Source: Mytilisepta virgata
Lineage: Eukaryota; Mollusca; Bivalvia; Mytilida; Mytilidae
Length of the DNA: 64,000 nt
Direction of reading: 5' to 3'
NCBI GenBank assembly: GCA_028015205.1
Contig: CM051510.1
Coordinates: forward strand, 32,550,580-32,614,579
Under the pieces are notes generated by a model. It made no database searches and was not told the origin of the DNA. It saw only the letters and a list, made by a program, of their open reading frames with translations. Positions within the stretch are counted from its first letter, which is position 1, and the number at the start of each line of letters is the position of its first letter. Of this stretch, positions 36,101 to 49,000 are shown piece after piece. The translations under genes were made by a program, and so were the position numbers.

Positions 36101-39100
36101 TTTACATGAAGTGGTGTAAATGGATGCATGCATTAAGGATGCTCGCTGGTCATGTTTTGGTCTTTTTGTCAGATTTTCGGAATCCTCAGGTTTTATCCAT
36201 CTCTGAAACATGAAATTTTTTGCCGATGAACCCCCAATTTTTCTTTTATAATTCAATCATATATACTTTATAATGGTATTTGGCAAAATTGTATGAAATC
36301 CTTTTTATTTTTTTATACATTTTTGAGAGACTGAAGTTGTCAATGCAAAGACAATGAAAAATCCAGAGAAAACCCATTTCCCATGTTTCCTGCAAATTTT
36401 CAGGGCTTTATACCTCTAAAATTAGCACATGAACCTATATTTTTTTTCTTGCTTATTTGTTTACTATTCAAATGTTCTCTCAAACTAAAACACCTTTTTC
36501 AAATCCTATTTATTTCCTATTAGACCAGCGATCATCCTTAATTTCGAAATAATAGTATTCATGGAAAAACAAAAATAAATAAAAAAAATACATATTTGGC
36601 TTTGAGTGAGTGTAAAAATTGAATAAAAATGTTGCATATATGAAAATGTTACATACAAAATTTGAAAAGGAGAACATGTAATTTGCTAACCGTGGCCATA
36701 GTGGCCAAGTGGTCTAGGTAGATTGTTGTAACTACCAATGATCAGTAGTCTGTAGAGGTTGTGAGTTGTGATTAAACTTTGACTCCTATCTTATAAACAA
36801 ATATTGTCAGTTTCCTGTTGATGGTTGATAGTTCTGTTCTATACTATGGCTTTCTCCATTAATACAAACTGGCCTTGATCTATCTGATACTAAATCCTTT
36901 GTCATTTATAGCAACGAATTGCCAAAAGAAACAGAAAATTAGATTATTTTGATAATGCTCGACACAACTCTGATGTACAACAAAATGCAAAGAAGAAAGA
37001 TGAAGTCAAAATAACAAAGGTAACCATAGAGATTTTATCAAACTGTCAAAAGGTATAAAGGTAGAAACAACATACCATTGATTCATTTATTTTTGTCCAT
37101 ACATGTCTAAGTTTTAATGCTTCAAGTGTTTTCGATGAATCCAAATTTTTTATTTTTGGAATTTTCTAGAGCTATATTTCATGGAATTCTTAAATTTGTG
37201 ATTACAATTGAAAACCATAAAATTTTATTTTTTTAAATCTTTTTAGGCCAACGAAGAATTAGAAGAATCAAAAAGAATATATGAAGTTTTAAATAATGAA
37301 CTACACAACGAATTACCAGAATTTTTTAATAGGTATACCATCGTAATAAAAATGTAGAAATTATTATACCCCCACTCTATGTTCCTTGTCCATCCGTTCA
37401 AACTGAATTTTTTCGTCACACTTATCTCGGCGTCTGTGGAACGGAATATTTTTATATTTGGCCTTTAGCTTTATGACCATGAGTTGTATCGTCTCTCCTA
37501 TTTTCAGGTCTAACAGTGAACCATGTCCTGTTTGCCGATACTTGCAAATTTTACAATACCTTATGTTTACATGAAATTTTTCGTCAAACTTTTCTCAGCT
37601 TCTGTGGAACGGAATGTTTTGATATATGGCCTGCAGCTTTATGACCATGAGTTGGATCGTCTCTCATATTTTCAGGTCTGTCAAGGAACCACTTCCTGTT
37701 TGCCGATACTTACAAATTTTACAGTACCTTATGTGTACATGAAATTTTTCGTCAAACTTTTCAAGATTAAGAAAGAGTGGGGGTATATTTTGCACGATAA
37801 CATGTGCAACCTCATGTTAATTGTGAATTCTTTATTGCAAATTACAGAAGATTGGTTATTAGATGAATTAAAAGTTGTATCAGAATGTTAATATAAATAT
37901 TGAAATACAGTAGAATCTTGATTTCTCAAACTCGAAGGGGTCTGTAAAATTAGTTCGAGGCATCGGTAGTTTCGGAAAATTTTGAGTTATGAAACAGCAA
38001 TAAATTGAAAATTTAATTTACATCCTTTTTATCTATCCGATTGTTAAAATAACATCCACACATCAAATCTTGATGTGGAAACGATCATTTAAGAAAAAAT
38101 CACCAATAAAAATCAAGTGGATTATCAATGACCTGTAACTGAAAATTAATCACCTTGTCATCAATGATCTTACCTCTGGTTTTTCACACTTATTTGTCAC
38201 GTACGACAATAAAAAATTATGTTTGAGTTACTGAGAGTAAATTACATTAATTTTACTGTTGTACGGACCAGAAAATGAGTTTGAGAATTCGAGAAATTGG
38301 TGTTTGAAAAATCGAGAGTTTATTTACATAGACATAATGGGAAAAATTACCAGACTTTCGTAAAGGGTCGAGAAATCCATGGTGTTCGAGTGACCTGAGT
38401 TCGAGCAACAGAGATTCTACAATATGAGATTTACTATTTCAAGCCATAAGCCTCAAAGGTCTAATGGTCAAGTTATTTCATATGAAGTACTTATAATTAT
38501 CACCCTATCAAAACCAGGTTTTTTAGTTTGAAGCCTACTTATTTTGAGGACTGTTGGACCTTAACGGACAAAGATTTTCATTGTGCTTCCAGATACTGTG
38601 GCTACTTATAGTGGTATCACATCCACATGTACAACAAGAAAAAACTCTTGAAAGCATGGAATTGACCTCAGTCATCCCAAATTCCTAAATAAGGCTATCG
38701 GGTTGTAGGAATTATAATTACAATTAACTTTTATTGAACTTTACCTTTTCCCATTCATTAGATAACTACATGTAGAGGTTTTTTGACATCAAAAATAGGT
38801 TTTAAAACATGGTAATTAGTAAAAAATGTTCATTTCATCATATACAGTAGAAGTTTGGTGGATGGAACTCTTAAGGGACAATCTAAATTCGTTTGATGTG
38901 TTGGTAGTTCTAATTACTGAGGTTTGTTCAAGAAAGACAAATTTCCATTGAAATTCGGTATACGAGTTGTTATATGTAGTTATTACCATGAAATATTTAG
39001 TAATTAAAAATCAAAATAATTAACAGTAATCATGATTTCTCCTTTTCATGATGTATGTAATCCGTGGATAACCAATTCCTGGTGACTAAATTTCCGCATG

Positions 39101-42100
39101 GGAATTCCCGCCGTTTTTCTACATTTATTGGAAAGATAAAATAGAGAAGTTCCAAAATGGCATTCATGTAAACAAAATGCGTCACAACGGCATGTTCTTG
39201 AGGTTTTTGTTGAAAATGATAGGAGAAACTGATTCTTCTTCAATTTACTTGTGAGTTATAGAATTTCTCCACCTTCGATACATAAATTTTAGATTTTATC
39301 ATGCTCGCTAAAGCTTGCTTGTTGAAAATAAAAAATTTAACTATCTTATGTGGAGAAATTCCATAACTCACTCGTACCTGAAGGAGAATCTATATATCTT
39401 TTATACTTCAAACTATGAACATTTATCCGTCTAACTAATCAATTTGTATCACACATGTGATTGTTAGATGCCCACTATCTGGTAACATGCAGGTCCATTT
39501 AATTTTTGAGTCTAGTTTTCCATGGTAAAATGCACAATTTTATGATTGTTGTGACCAACAATTTGTGTTCTAGTAACCATGGCTTTTTTATGTTAGAACA
39601 ATGGGAAATTTGACAGGGCTTTCAAAACAGTTTGAGCCATCGGTGGTGTTTGAGTGATCTGAGTTCCAGCTTCCGAGTTAGAGTGTATTAACAATGTATA
39701 GCCACACGTGTAGTTTTAGAAATAAGGGGAGATAATTAAAATTAAAAAGAAAAAAAATTCAGTTGTTTTTCTTTTTTGTTGTAATCGCCTGAGTGATCTT
39801 GTGTAGCATAATCGCCTCGAGTGCGGAAGATCGTAGTTATGATCCCCGGCCGGGTTAAACTGAAGACAAGCATGCTGAATCTAGGAGTAAGTGCAAAAGA
39901 CTGGTCGGCTCTGAGTTAGTAGATTGTGTCCCTGGGGTGATATGTCTTCCTGCAGACTGTTACCTCATGGGCTAGCACGTTGGTCTAGTACAAAGTGGGG
40001 TTCCTGTTCATAATTATATCAACATGTTCTCGTCCTGATATACATGTAATGGTTGTCACTGAACATTAAACAATAATTCATCAGCATCATCTTTTTTGAT
40101 GTGGACTATTAGACTTGCATGTTTTTCTGATGTGGACTTAATTTGATCACAAAAAAAAATTATATTATTAAATCAGTGCATCCTGAGAAATTCATTTTTA
40201 TAGAAATCTGACCAACTTTCCTTTATCTTTTCAGTCGAGTGAATTTTTATGCCAACACATTTAAAAGTTTCTTTAATGCTGAGTGTACATTCCATGGTGA
40301 GACAGGCAAGGTAAGAAATGGTGCGAATGGATGCAACACTGGTAACATTGATTCTTTCTATATAAAAATTAGCTTTTAAAAGGGTAATATAAAAAAGTGG
40401 TTGATATTGTCCCTCATATATTATTATTGTACGAAATAAGGGGTATGGTGGATGACGCACATGATTTTTTTTTCCATTTTTGGATATCTGGGTTTGTCCC
40501 TAGTAATAAAAATGGATGTCAAATATCATTTCTGCTCTTTCTTCACAGTTGTCAAAACCATCTGGGATTAATTCCATACATATCCATGGGACGGTATCAG
40601 GAAAGAAAATATGACATAAGCAGCTGTTTTTTTGTTCTATTGTACAAACTTGGGAATGCAATTTATTTTTTGCTAGTTAAACAATTCAGCAGGTTACCTT
40701 TAGGTTGAGACTTTTTTACTTTAAAATGACCATTTTACCATTATAAGTCTATGGAGAAAGTATCAATAGACCTATAGTCCACATAGACTTATAGTCCAGA
40801 AAATACAGTATATAACAAAGATTCAAAACGTGTAAAATCAGTATTCTTATTGTTATTGATATCAGCAGTTTGAAGCCATTTGTATTTTCGGATATATTGT
40901 ACATATAAATTTATATTTCTTTTAATATAGAATTAATTTTTCTGATATACATTATCAGGCCAAAGAAGTATTTTTTCACGCTTTTGTTCTGATAAAATTT
41001 CAGCATTTGGATGTTAAAAAAATTTACTTTTCATCATTAAAAGGTCAATATTTGTTTCTTTACAACTTCTAAATATAGTACATTCCAATAATAGATGTTT
41101 TTGTAAAAGGTAATATGTAAATGAAATGACGTTACTTTCTCAAACATGTGTGTTATACAAGCTCAGAGAAAATGTAAAAAAAAATTTTTCTCTCAAATTT
41201 CGGAAAATAATTGAATATATTTCTGCTCTCTACAATAATGAGGATTACATTTTACAGTTGAATGATACAGCCATGAGTATAGCTGACAGATTGGCTGAGG
41301 ATCACAAACAATACACATACCAACCTCGACCTCTCAGTGGTATAATGGGTAACGAGTAAGTATATGACAGTCAAAACATTTTATGGCAAGTAGTGTAAAT
41401 TCAGAAATCATTTTTTTATATATATTTATGCATTAAATGTGACGGGGTCTTCATCGTAATGATAAAACCTCAAAATTTATTTCAACTTATCTAAAATTTA
41501 AATTTTTTCAGGAGAAAATTTAATATTACTGAAGCCATTATGATTTTATTAATATGAAATATTTGTACGTAGACCCTTGGGGGTTACTAGACCATACTGT
41601 TCGTGTATTTGTGCCGATTGCAATTTCAAAATCTGACTCTGTTCACAACAGGCAATTAGATAAGCCATACCCTGTTCACAACAGGCAATTACAAAAAACA
41701 TACCGTATGTGTGAGAATTTTTAACAATTCTACTTACGGATTACATATAAAATAGGAGAGAATTTACAGAATATTGAAAATGAAACAATTTTTTCTCATT
41801 CATGCCCAATAAGCGCGTTATTTAGTGTTCACCATGTGATTGAGGTTTAGGCTATAAAAAAAATTACAGTCAATCCTAAAATAACTTGAGAATACCCTCA
41901 AAATATACAGTAATAAAAATTATATTTCAAATAAGACATGTGTAATTTCAGTCTGAGGTTTTCCCTCTTTATGTAAGTTTAGATATTATGTTTTTATAAT
42001 TATGTTCTAAGTTTTCACTTATGTCTGTTTGTTTTAATTTCTTTTAAGCTAACATTTCATTTAACACTTAGACATTTTGTTCTAACTAACAAATTTAGCA

Positions 42101-45100
42101 TGCTGTTTAATGTGAATGTTTCCTCTTGTAATATTTTAGTCTGTATTTCACTGAGACTAAATTCAGTTTCATGCGTACAATTACAATTTTTCCTTGGTCA
42201 GAAAAATTCAGTATATGAATTTTATTCTTGCGTGCACAAATTTAAAAAAAAATATGTTGTCACATTGTAGAATTTTCATGTTTATTTCGACTCGACTATG
42301 GTATTTTGACTACATGAGATATTGAATCCCAGGTCAGAATACGGCATATTGACCTGGTCAAAATACTGATGCCAGTAATGGAGATGAACAACATATTATT
42401 TGTATAGGTCCTGTCACATTTTACTGCTGTTTGTCTTTTGATAATGAGATCTCTCTCAACCCCTCTTTTAATAATAATTTAAAAGGAATCTGAATTACAA
42501 AAGTTTGGTGACACTACATGTACATGTAATATTATGAATTTTTTGTGAATGTTTTTAAAATGTAAAAAAAAATCCTAAATGACATTGCTAATAAAATTCA
42601 TTGTTTTGAGCAATCTAAGGGAAGTAACTCTAATTTCTTAAATTTATGTGGTAGTAGTAAAAGGGGATGTAGAAAAATTTATCACTTATTTTACCCATCA
42701 GTTTTGTAATGAATTAAGTATCATTACTTATAATACAATTATTTAAACACTGATGCTCACCAATTCAACTGGAGTTTGAATATTTGAAATGTATTGGAAA
42801 AGCTGCGTCTTTTGTCTTTTTTTTTAATTAAAGTTTTGATGGGATTCTTTTTCATTTCTGGACATTGGAATTTTATAACGGTGAATAGACTAAGTTTGTA
42901 ACCAAACTGTGTACTCTGCATATTTGATAAACTATATTATGGAATTCATTGTGTTTTGAAGAAAAATGTCTTGCACAGTTATGCAAAATAAAATATAAAT
43001 TGATGGCATTTCTTAAAACTTTTTGTATCTACATTGTGCTGATAAAATGTTGGACAGTTTACGTTTAGAATTTCTTGTTTGTATCTATTTTTTGGTCATT
43101 TTTTTATTCTTCTTTACCCTATTTGTCAGCTGACTGTACCGTTGTTATTTATTATTATTCTTAAGGTTATGAAAATTAGTCAACTGGTAATCTTTGTATT
43201 TGGTTCTTTTGCAGGGAACCAGTTGTAAATGGTCACAGTAGTGGAGACAACGATTCAAATCACTCGAACAACCCAACTCCCAGCAAACAGGAAAAAATTT
43301 CACCAAAACCAGAAAGACCACCATCATCACCTGGTAGCAAAGTTGGGACACCTAGCATCAAAACAGAAACTCCTAGTGGATCGGAGACAACACCTGTAAA
43401 ATCAAACATTGAAGGAACAACGAACGGTTTATCATCAGAACCCGACAGCCCACCAGAAAGTAAGTTGATGTTTTTATGAATTGGTTGTAAATTTTTACCA
43501 GCAGACTTTTTGAAAATTTAAAAATTTTAAATATAGATTTTTATATATGTTACAAGATTTGAAATAAAATTGATATGTGATTATCTCAGAGTACAATTCA
43601 GTAACTTTTCTCTATTGTTTGATGTAGTAGCTAGTTTTATATGATTATAATACTGAGATGGTATGATTTGTAGGTCCTCAAACCGAGCCAGCAAAAAAAG
43701 GTATTCGACTCACTGTTGTACATGTTGTAACTTGAAACCTATATAGACAGCTAACACAAGTGGCAGATCCAGGCGGGATGGGTGATATTGTTTCTGTTCA
43801 TTGGGAGTAGAAAAGTGCTTGTTATCTTAACGTTTGAGTTTTTATTTTTTTTTTAACTTGAGGCAATTGTTAAACTTCAATGAATTCTGCTTTGACAAAG
43901 ATAACAATGTATTGAAATTTACTGTATTCCATAATTTAAATGCTATGATATTATAAAAAAAATGGAATAAGTATTTGTGAAAATAAATTTTAACTCAACT
44001 GGAGGTATTGCCAATATTAATGAACAATAAATTTTTGTTCCGCTGGATCTGACACTGACATACCCTAGTCAGAAATCATTACCGCTTTATACAAGTAGAC
44101 TACAGCTCTGCATTTAGGGTTTTAAAATTACAGAAATGAAAGTTTCATCAACTGAATTTCATTTGCAAGACAATATCACGGTGAAGGTTCAAGTTTGGGT
44201 ATAATTTCATGTTAGGATCAAAACATAGATAGTTTCAAAATTTGTAAGAGGCGACAAACAAGATTTGTATTGGACACAGTGTAATATGACATTACGGTTT
44301 TATTTTCTTGAGGAAATGGAAAGCCAAAATGTTGTCGTCACAATAAGTAAACAATAGTGTAACTTCATACTGTGCTGTAGAAATCTTGTTTGTCAGTGGT
44401 TTAGAATATTATTACTACATATCTGTTTTCATTCTAACGAAATCCAAATAAAAAATAAATCAAATTTATATATATTAGGGTGAAAACTGTTCGAGAAAAA
44501 CAATACATGCGTTGTAATTTTTACTTAAACACCATAATTTGCTTTGAATTTTGCTGTAGTCATGGTAACTGAAAATAATCATGGTAACTGGTAATCAGTG
44601 TTGTATACATGTATGTACTGTCAGACTATTTGACTAAATCATTATGCCTATGTAACATCACTAAAGTCATTGTAACAGACAGTAGCCATTATAGTTGGTG
44701 ATTGGTGTTAAATGTACTGTCATGGTTTTTGATGAAAAAAGATGTTGTAAAAACAGATTATAGTAAATAATCGGGAATTGGTGTATACTGAGGATTCAGT
44801 GATTTTCATTAACATAAATTTTCGTGGATTGGTGAAAAAGGGCATATTTGCAGATTTTGCAAATCTAAATAGAATGATGAAATAAAAAGCTACTGTATTT
44901 GGCTAAAATTGTTTAAAACCAGTAGATAAATAAAAGATTTTCTTTTCGATAGATTTTTCTTTGGAGTCTAATCAATGATCTCATTGCATTTGTTAAATTT
45001 CAAAGTATAAAATGTATAAATGACCCTTTAGGGCTTGATTGATAACATTGGAAGAACAATTCATAGTTTATTGGGTTCTTAAATTAGTGGATTGGTCTGC

Positions 45101-46032
45101 CACATAATCCATGAAAATTGGTGTACCACAAACAATAAGTGTTTTGCACTATATTATTATATATTTATGCTACAGTAATAAGAATTGTTTAAAAGCAATT
45201 TTTCGGTGTATAAAAGGAGACCAGTTCACTCACAAACTGAATAAAGTCCAAAGATGTTAAGTCAGTGAGTGACCTGGTTTAGTTTATATACCAATAATTT
45301 GTGGATAAACAATTCTTTTTATTTATAATTCCATAATAACTACACTTATGACAAAATAAGAAAGAAATGAGCATTTTAAAATGGCACTCTTTTACTGGCT
45401 CACATATTCATACGCTGAACGTCATTTATCGGAGAGTAGAAGATCCCATACGTCGGCCAATCAAAATAAAAAATACACCCCGTATTGGAATTATAGTGAA
45501 ATACAGGTGAAATACTGTAATATAAGGAGTCAGTGGAATAATCAATACACGTTTTCCATTGATCCCCTATATTCTCATACTGTATAGCAATGCAGTATTC
45601 CATGTATTGTCATATTTCGCTGTACCTATCGCACCCTGCAGTGCTCTGTAGAGAACTTCATACTAAAGCCTGTCCTGATGTCACAAACGTTAAAAGAGGA
45701 TGATCCTGATATAATGGCAGATGACCTGAAGTTGTCACCGCGATAACAATGTTTTGACTCAATATTATCAAGATTTGACTTGATCAGGATTTTTAAAACA
45801 TTGACAAGCTTTAGTTTTTCAGCAGAAAATTTCCATTTAAGAATATGAAAAAACATATTATTGGATTCTAAGCAGATAGATATTGTGAAATATCAGCCCT
45901 TTATCACAATATGCTCACTCACCAAAAAAAGACATCACATTGTGACTCACAGCTGCATTAAATGTAACCAAATGTTATCTTTATACCCCCCACAAACAAA
46001 GTTTGGGGGGGTATATAGGAATCACCTTGTCC

Positions 46033-46067
<35 letters not shown>

Positions 46068-49000
46068 CATCTGTCTGTCCGTCTGTCCATATATCCTGTA
46101 AGCGCAACTCCTCCTAGACCGCTCAATGGATTTCAATGAATCTTTACAGAAAGGAAGTACATCATCCAAAGATGTGCATGAGGAAAAATCTTTGCTTTCC
46201 GATATCTTTCAAGGGAGATAATTGGACTTCAAAGCATTGGGTATCCTTTGTGAGCTTTGCTCACAGTACATCTAGTTCAATATTCTATAGCTAGAAAAAT
46301 GTGCTTGAGGTTGAAAATAGATTTATTTGATAAAAGATCTTGCTATATATAGAATAGATGGGTTATTGCATGAATATTGGGGAATTCCTGGGAATATTGT
46401 CCTTTGCAAAATAAAACTTATACTTGCAAGCTTTTGATTTGATGGTTGCTAATACATGTATATGTTTACTGGTTCTACTAAACAGCTGCCAGTAAAGTCA
46501 TTTTGCAACCATCAAATTTACAATTGGTGCTGGAAAAAATTAGATATAATATAGTTAACTAATAATTGAATGTGAATTTTTATTATAATACCATGAGAAA
46601 TTTTAGATGAATGATCCAGAGTTACGAGTTTGTGATTTATAATCGGACAATCTGGAATTTGAGTATTCCAAAATTTTTAAATTTTTTTCGGAATTACAAT
46701 CCACAATTTACATATCCATGTCTGAAAGTTTTCTGGAATTAGCCTGATTTCCTGATTTTGACCATTTTTATCCTGATATATTCCTATACTGGTCTATAGA
46801 AAATATTAAATTTTAACCGAATTTTCATGATTTTGGCACCTCCTGTACTTTCACCCATGAATATTCCGCACAACTGAGGAAAATTTATATCAATGAATAT
46901 AATAAATCCAAAATAAAGTGTATATGTTATCACTTTTTTCAGGTCCTTTGTATGAGAACAGTGAATTGACAGCAGCAAAAGTAGAAACAGGAACTACAGA
47001 CATATCAAAATCTGAAGATGACGATGATGATAGTTATGAGGAACCAGTGGTAATTAATGATTTATTTAGTATAATTATGTATTTGGGTTAATCATAAAAA
47101 TGGTCAAAAAACATACTTTCATAGTGAATCTGATAATTTACATGTAATGAGAATGACTCTTTCTCTTTAGAAAGTGACTTTACATAATAAATTTATATTA
47201 GAGTATATGTTAAATAAAAAAACTTCATTGATAAGTTTAACTATTTGTTTAAGACAGGACAGTTCCCTTTTTAGTTCACCTGGCCTATAGGCCATGTGAG
47301 CTATATCTCTATCAGTGTCTGTCTTCTGTAAACTTTTCACATTTTGATCTTCTCCTCTGACACTACTGAGTGGATTGTAACCAAACTTGGTAGGAACGAT
47401 GTATGGAAGGACCTCTACAAACAATCAACCAATGGTTCTGGTTGGATCAACAACATGGCTGCCAGAGGCCATCTTTGATTTTTATTGGCCAATTTTCAAA
47501 AATCTTCTCCTCTGAAACTACATTATGAAATGTTTTGAAACTTTGCAGGATTGATGACATGCTACCCTCTACAAACAATCCACTTTTTGTTGAGATTCAT
47601 TGCTCAACTGATGGCTGTGGCTGTTCAAAGCTTCCATTGAAACTGTATAGTAAAAGACTTTTTTGTCAATTGCTCAGGAACTAATGGGCAGATTGTAACC
47701 AAAGTTGGCAGGAATGATGTATGGAAGGACCTCTATTAAATTTCCGGATGGATGAACAACATGGCTACCAGAGCTCATCTTTGATTTTGATTGACCAATT
47801 TTCAAAAAACTTCTCCTCTGAAACTACATTATGAAATGTTTTGAAACTTTGCAGGATTGATGACAACAGTACCCTCTACAAACATTCCACTTTTGGTTGA
47901 AATTCATATGATCAACCAATGGCTGCGGCTGTGCAAAGTTTCCATTAAATCCATTTTGGAAAAGGTTTTTTTTTGTCATTTGCTTAGGAACTAATGGGCA
48001 GACTAGTCCAGTCAAACTAAGTTTTAACCTCAAACTAATTGCAAAAGAAAATGTTTTAGTTCTAATCTATAGCATTAAGCCCCAAATATACACAGAAAAA
48101 AGTCCCATAAAATCTAACGTGAGGAAAACTCAAAATCAGCATTTTTAATTTCCTATGGAAATTAACATTGGAAAGGGGAGATAACTCTGCAAAAAGTCTT
48201 TTTTGTCAGGTTTTGGTTGATTTTCTTTAAATTCATGTAAAGTATGATACTTTGATGGGGTTATAATTTCGTATTTGACTATATTATATAATCTTCTGCT
48301 CATGAAATGTACAAACCGAAGTGTTATGGGTATTTTTATTTTTTTTTTGCGCATTTTTCATTAAAGAAATTGCAAAGTTGTGGCTTTGTGACCATTTTGA
48401 AAAAATAATGTGAAATTTTGGTTTTGTTTATATCTGTAAATTATATTTGTTCAGCATCTATCTCATTTAAAGAATTTTTAAACCACAAAAAGAAGAATGT
48501 ATGCTTAATTATTTTTATTAAATTTGAGATTCATTACCTTGACATGATGAAAAATTTAATAAATGGTCAACTAATGAATTACGAAATCTAGGTTTTAGCT
48601 TGATAAAAGATATGAAAACACCTTTAGAGTTGTTTGTTATACTCTAAAGATGGCTAAAATATCAAGATTCAATACACTTTGCTGAAAAGAAGCGGTAAAG
48701 TTATAATTTTGTATCAATATTTATTGATATTTCTGCCTTTTTGCAGAGTTATCTCCCATTTTCAATGCAAATCTCCATAGGAATTTTAAAATGGTAATTT
48801 TTTAGTTTTCCTCAAGTTGGATTTTGTTAGACTTTTTTCTGTGTATATTTGGTGTATAATTCTAAAGATTAAAACTTAAAATCTTCTGTTGCAATTACTT
48901 TAAGGTTAGGGTCAAATTTATGTTAGATTGACTGGACTAGACTGCAACCAAAATTGGAAGGAATCTCATAAGGAGGGACAGATGCAAATGATCCACCTTT

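Larger units (their letters stand above)
35407..36911 (+). other. Intron 5 (1.5 kb)
   Basis: Contains a SINE 3' tail at about 35690-35835 and a family B SINE at 36695-36882. The middle part (35836-36694) is AT-rich with no supported feature. Confidence 0.85.
37333..40234 (+). other. Intron 7 (2.9 kb)
   Basis: Almost filled with repeats: a GGGGGTATA-ended tandem element, two inverted-end elements and a family A SINE, listed separately. Nothing else is supported. Confidence 0.85.
43701..46942 (+). other. Intron 11 (3.2 kb)
   Basis: Holds two inverted-end elements and the GTCT-microsatellite element, listed separately. The stretches 44056-45180 and 45317-45981 contain no supported gene; the 68-codon frames near 45400-45600 look like chance. 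Confidence 0.8.

Noticed and set aside
37523..37891. 122-codon open frame in intron 7
   Set aside because: It spans two tandem units of a transposon-like element and its peptide is repeated accordingly.
40397..40708. 103-codon plus-strand frame in intron 8
   Set aside because: Random hydrophobic AT-driven composition, no family resemblance, and it lies between well-supported exons of another gene.
46029..46085. GTCT tract considered as a CRISPR-like or regulatory array
   Set aside because: It is a simple microsatellite inside a dispersed element, with no spacers.
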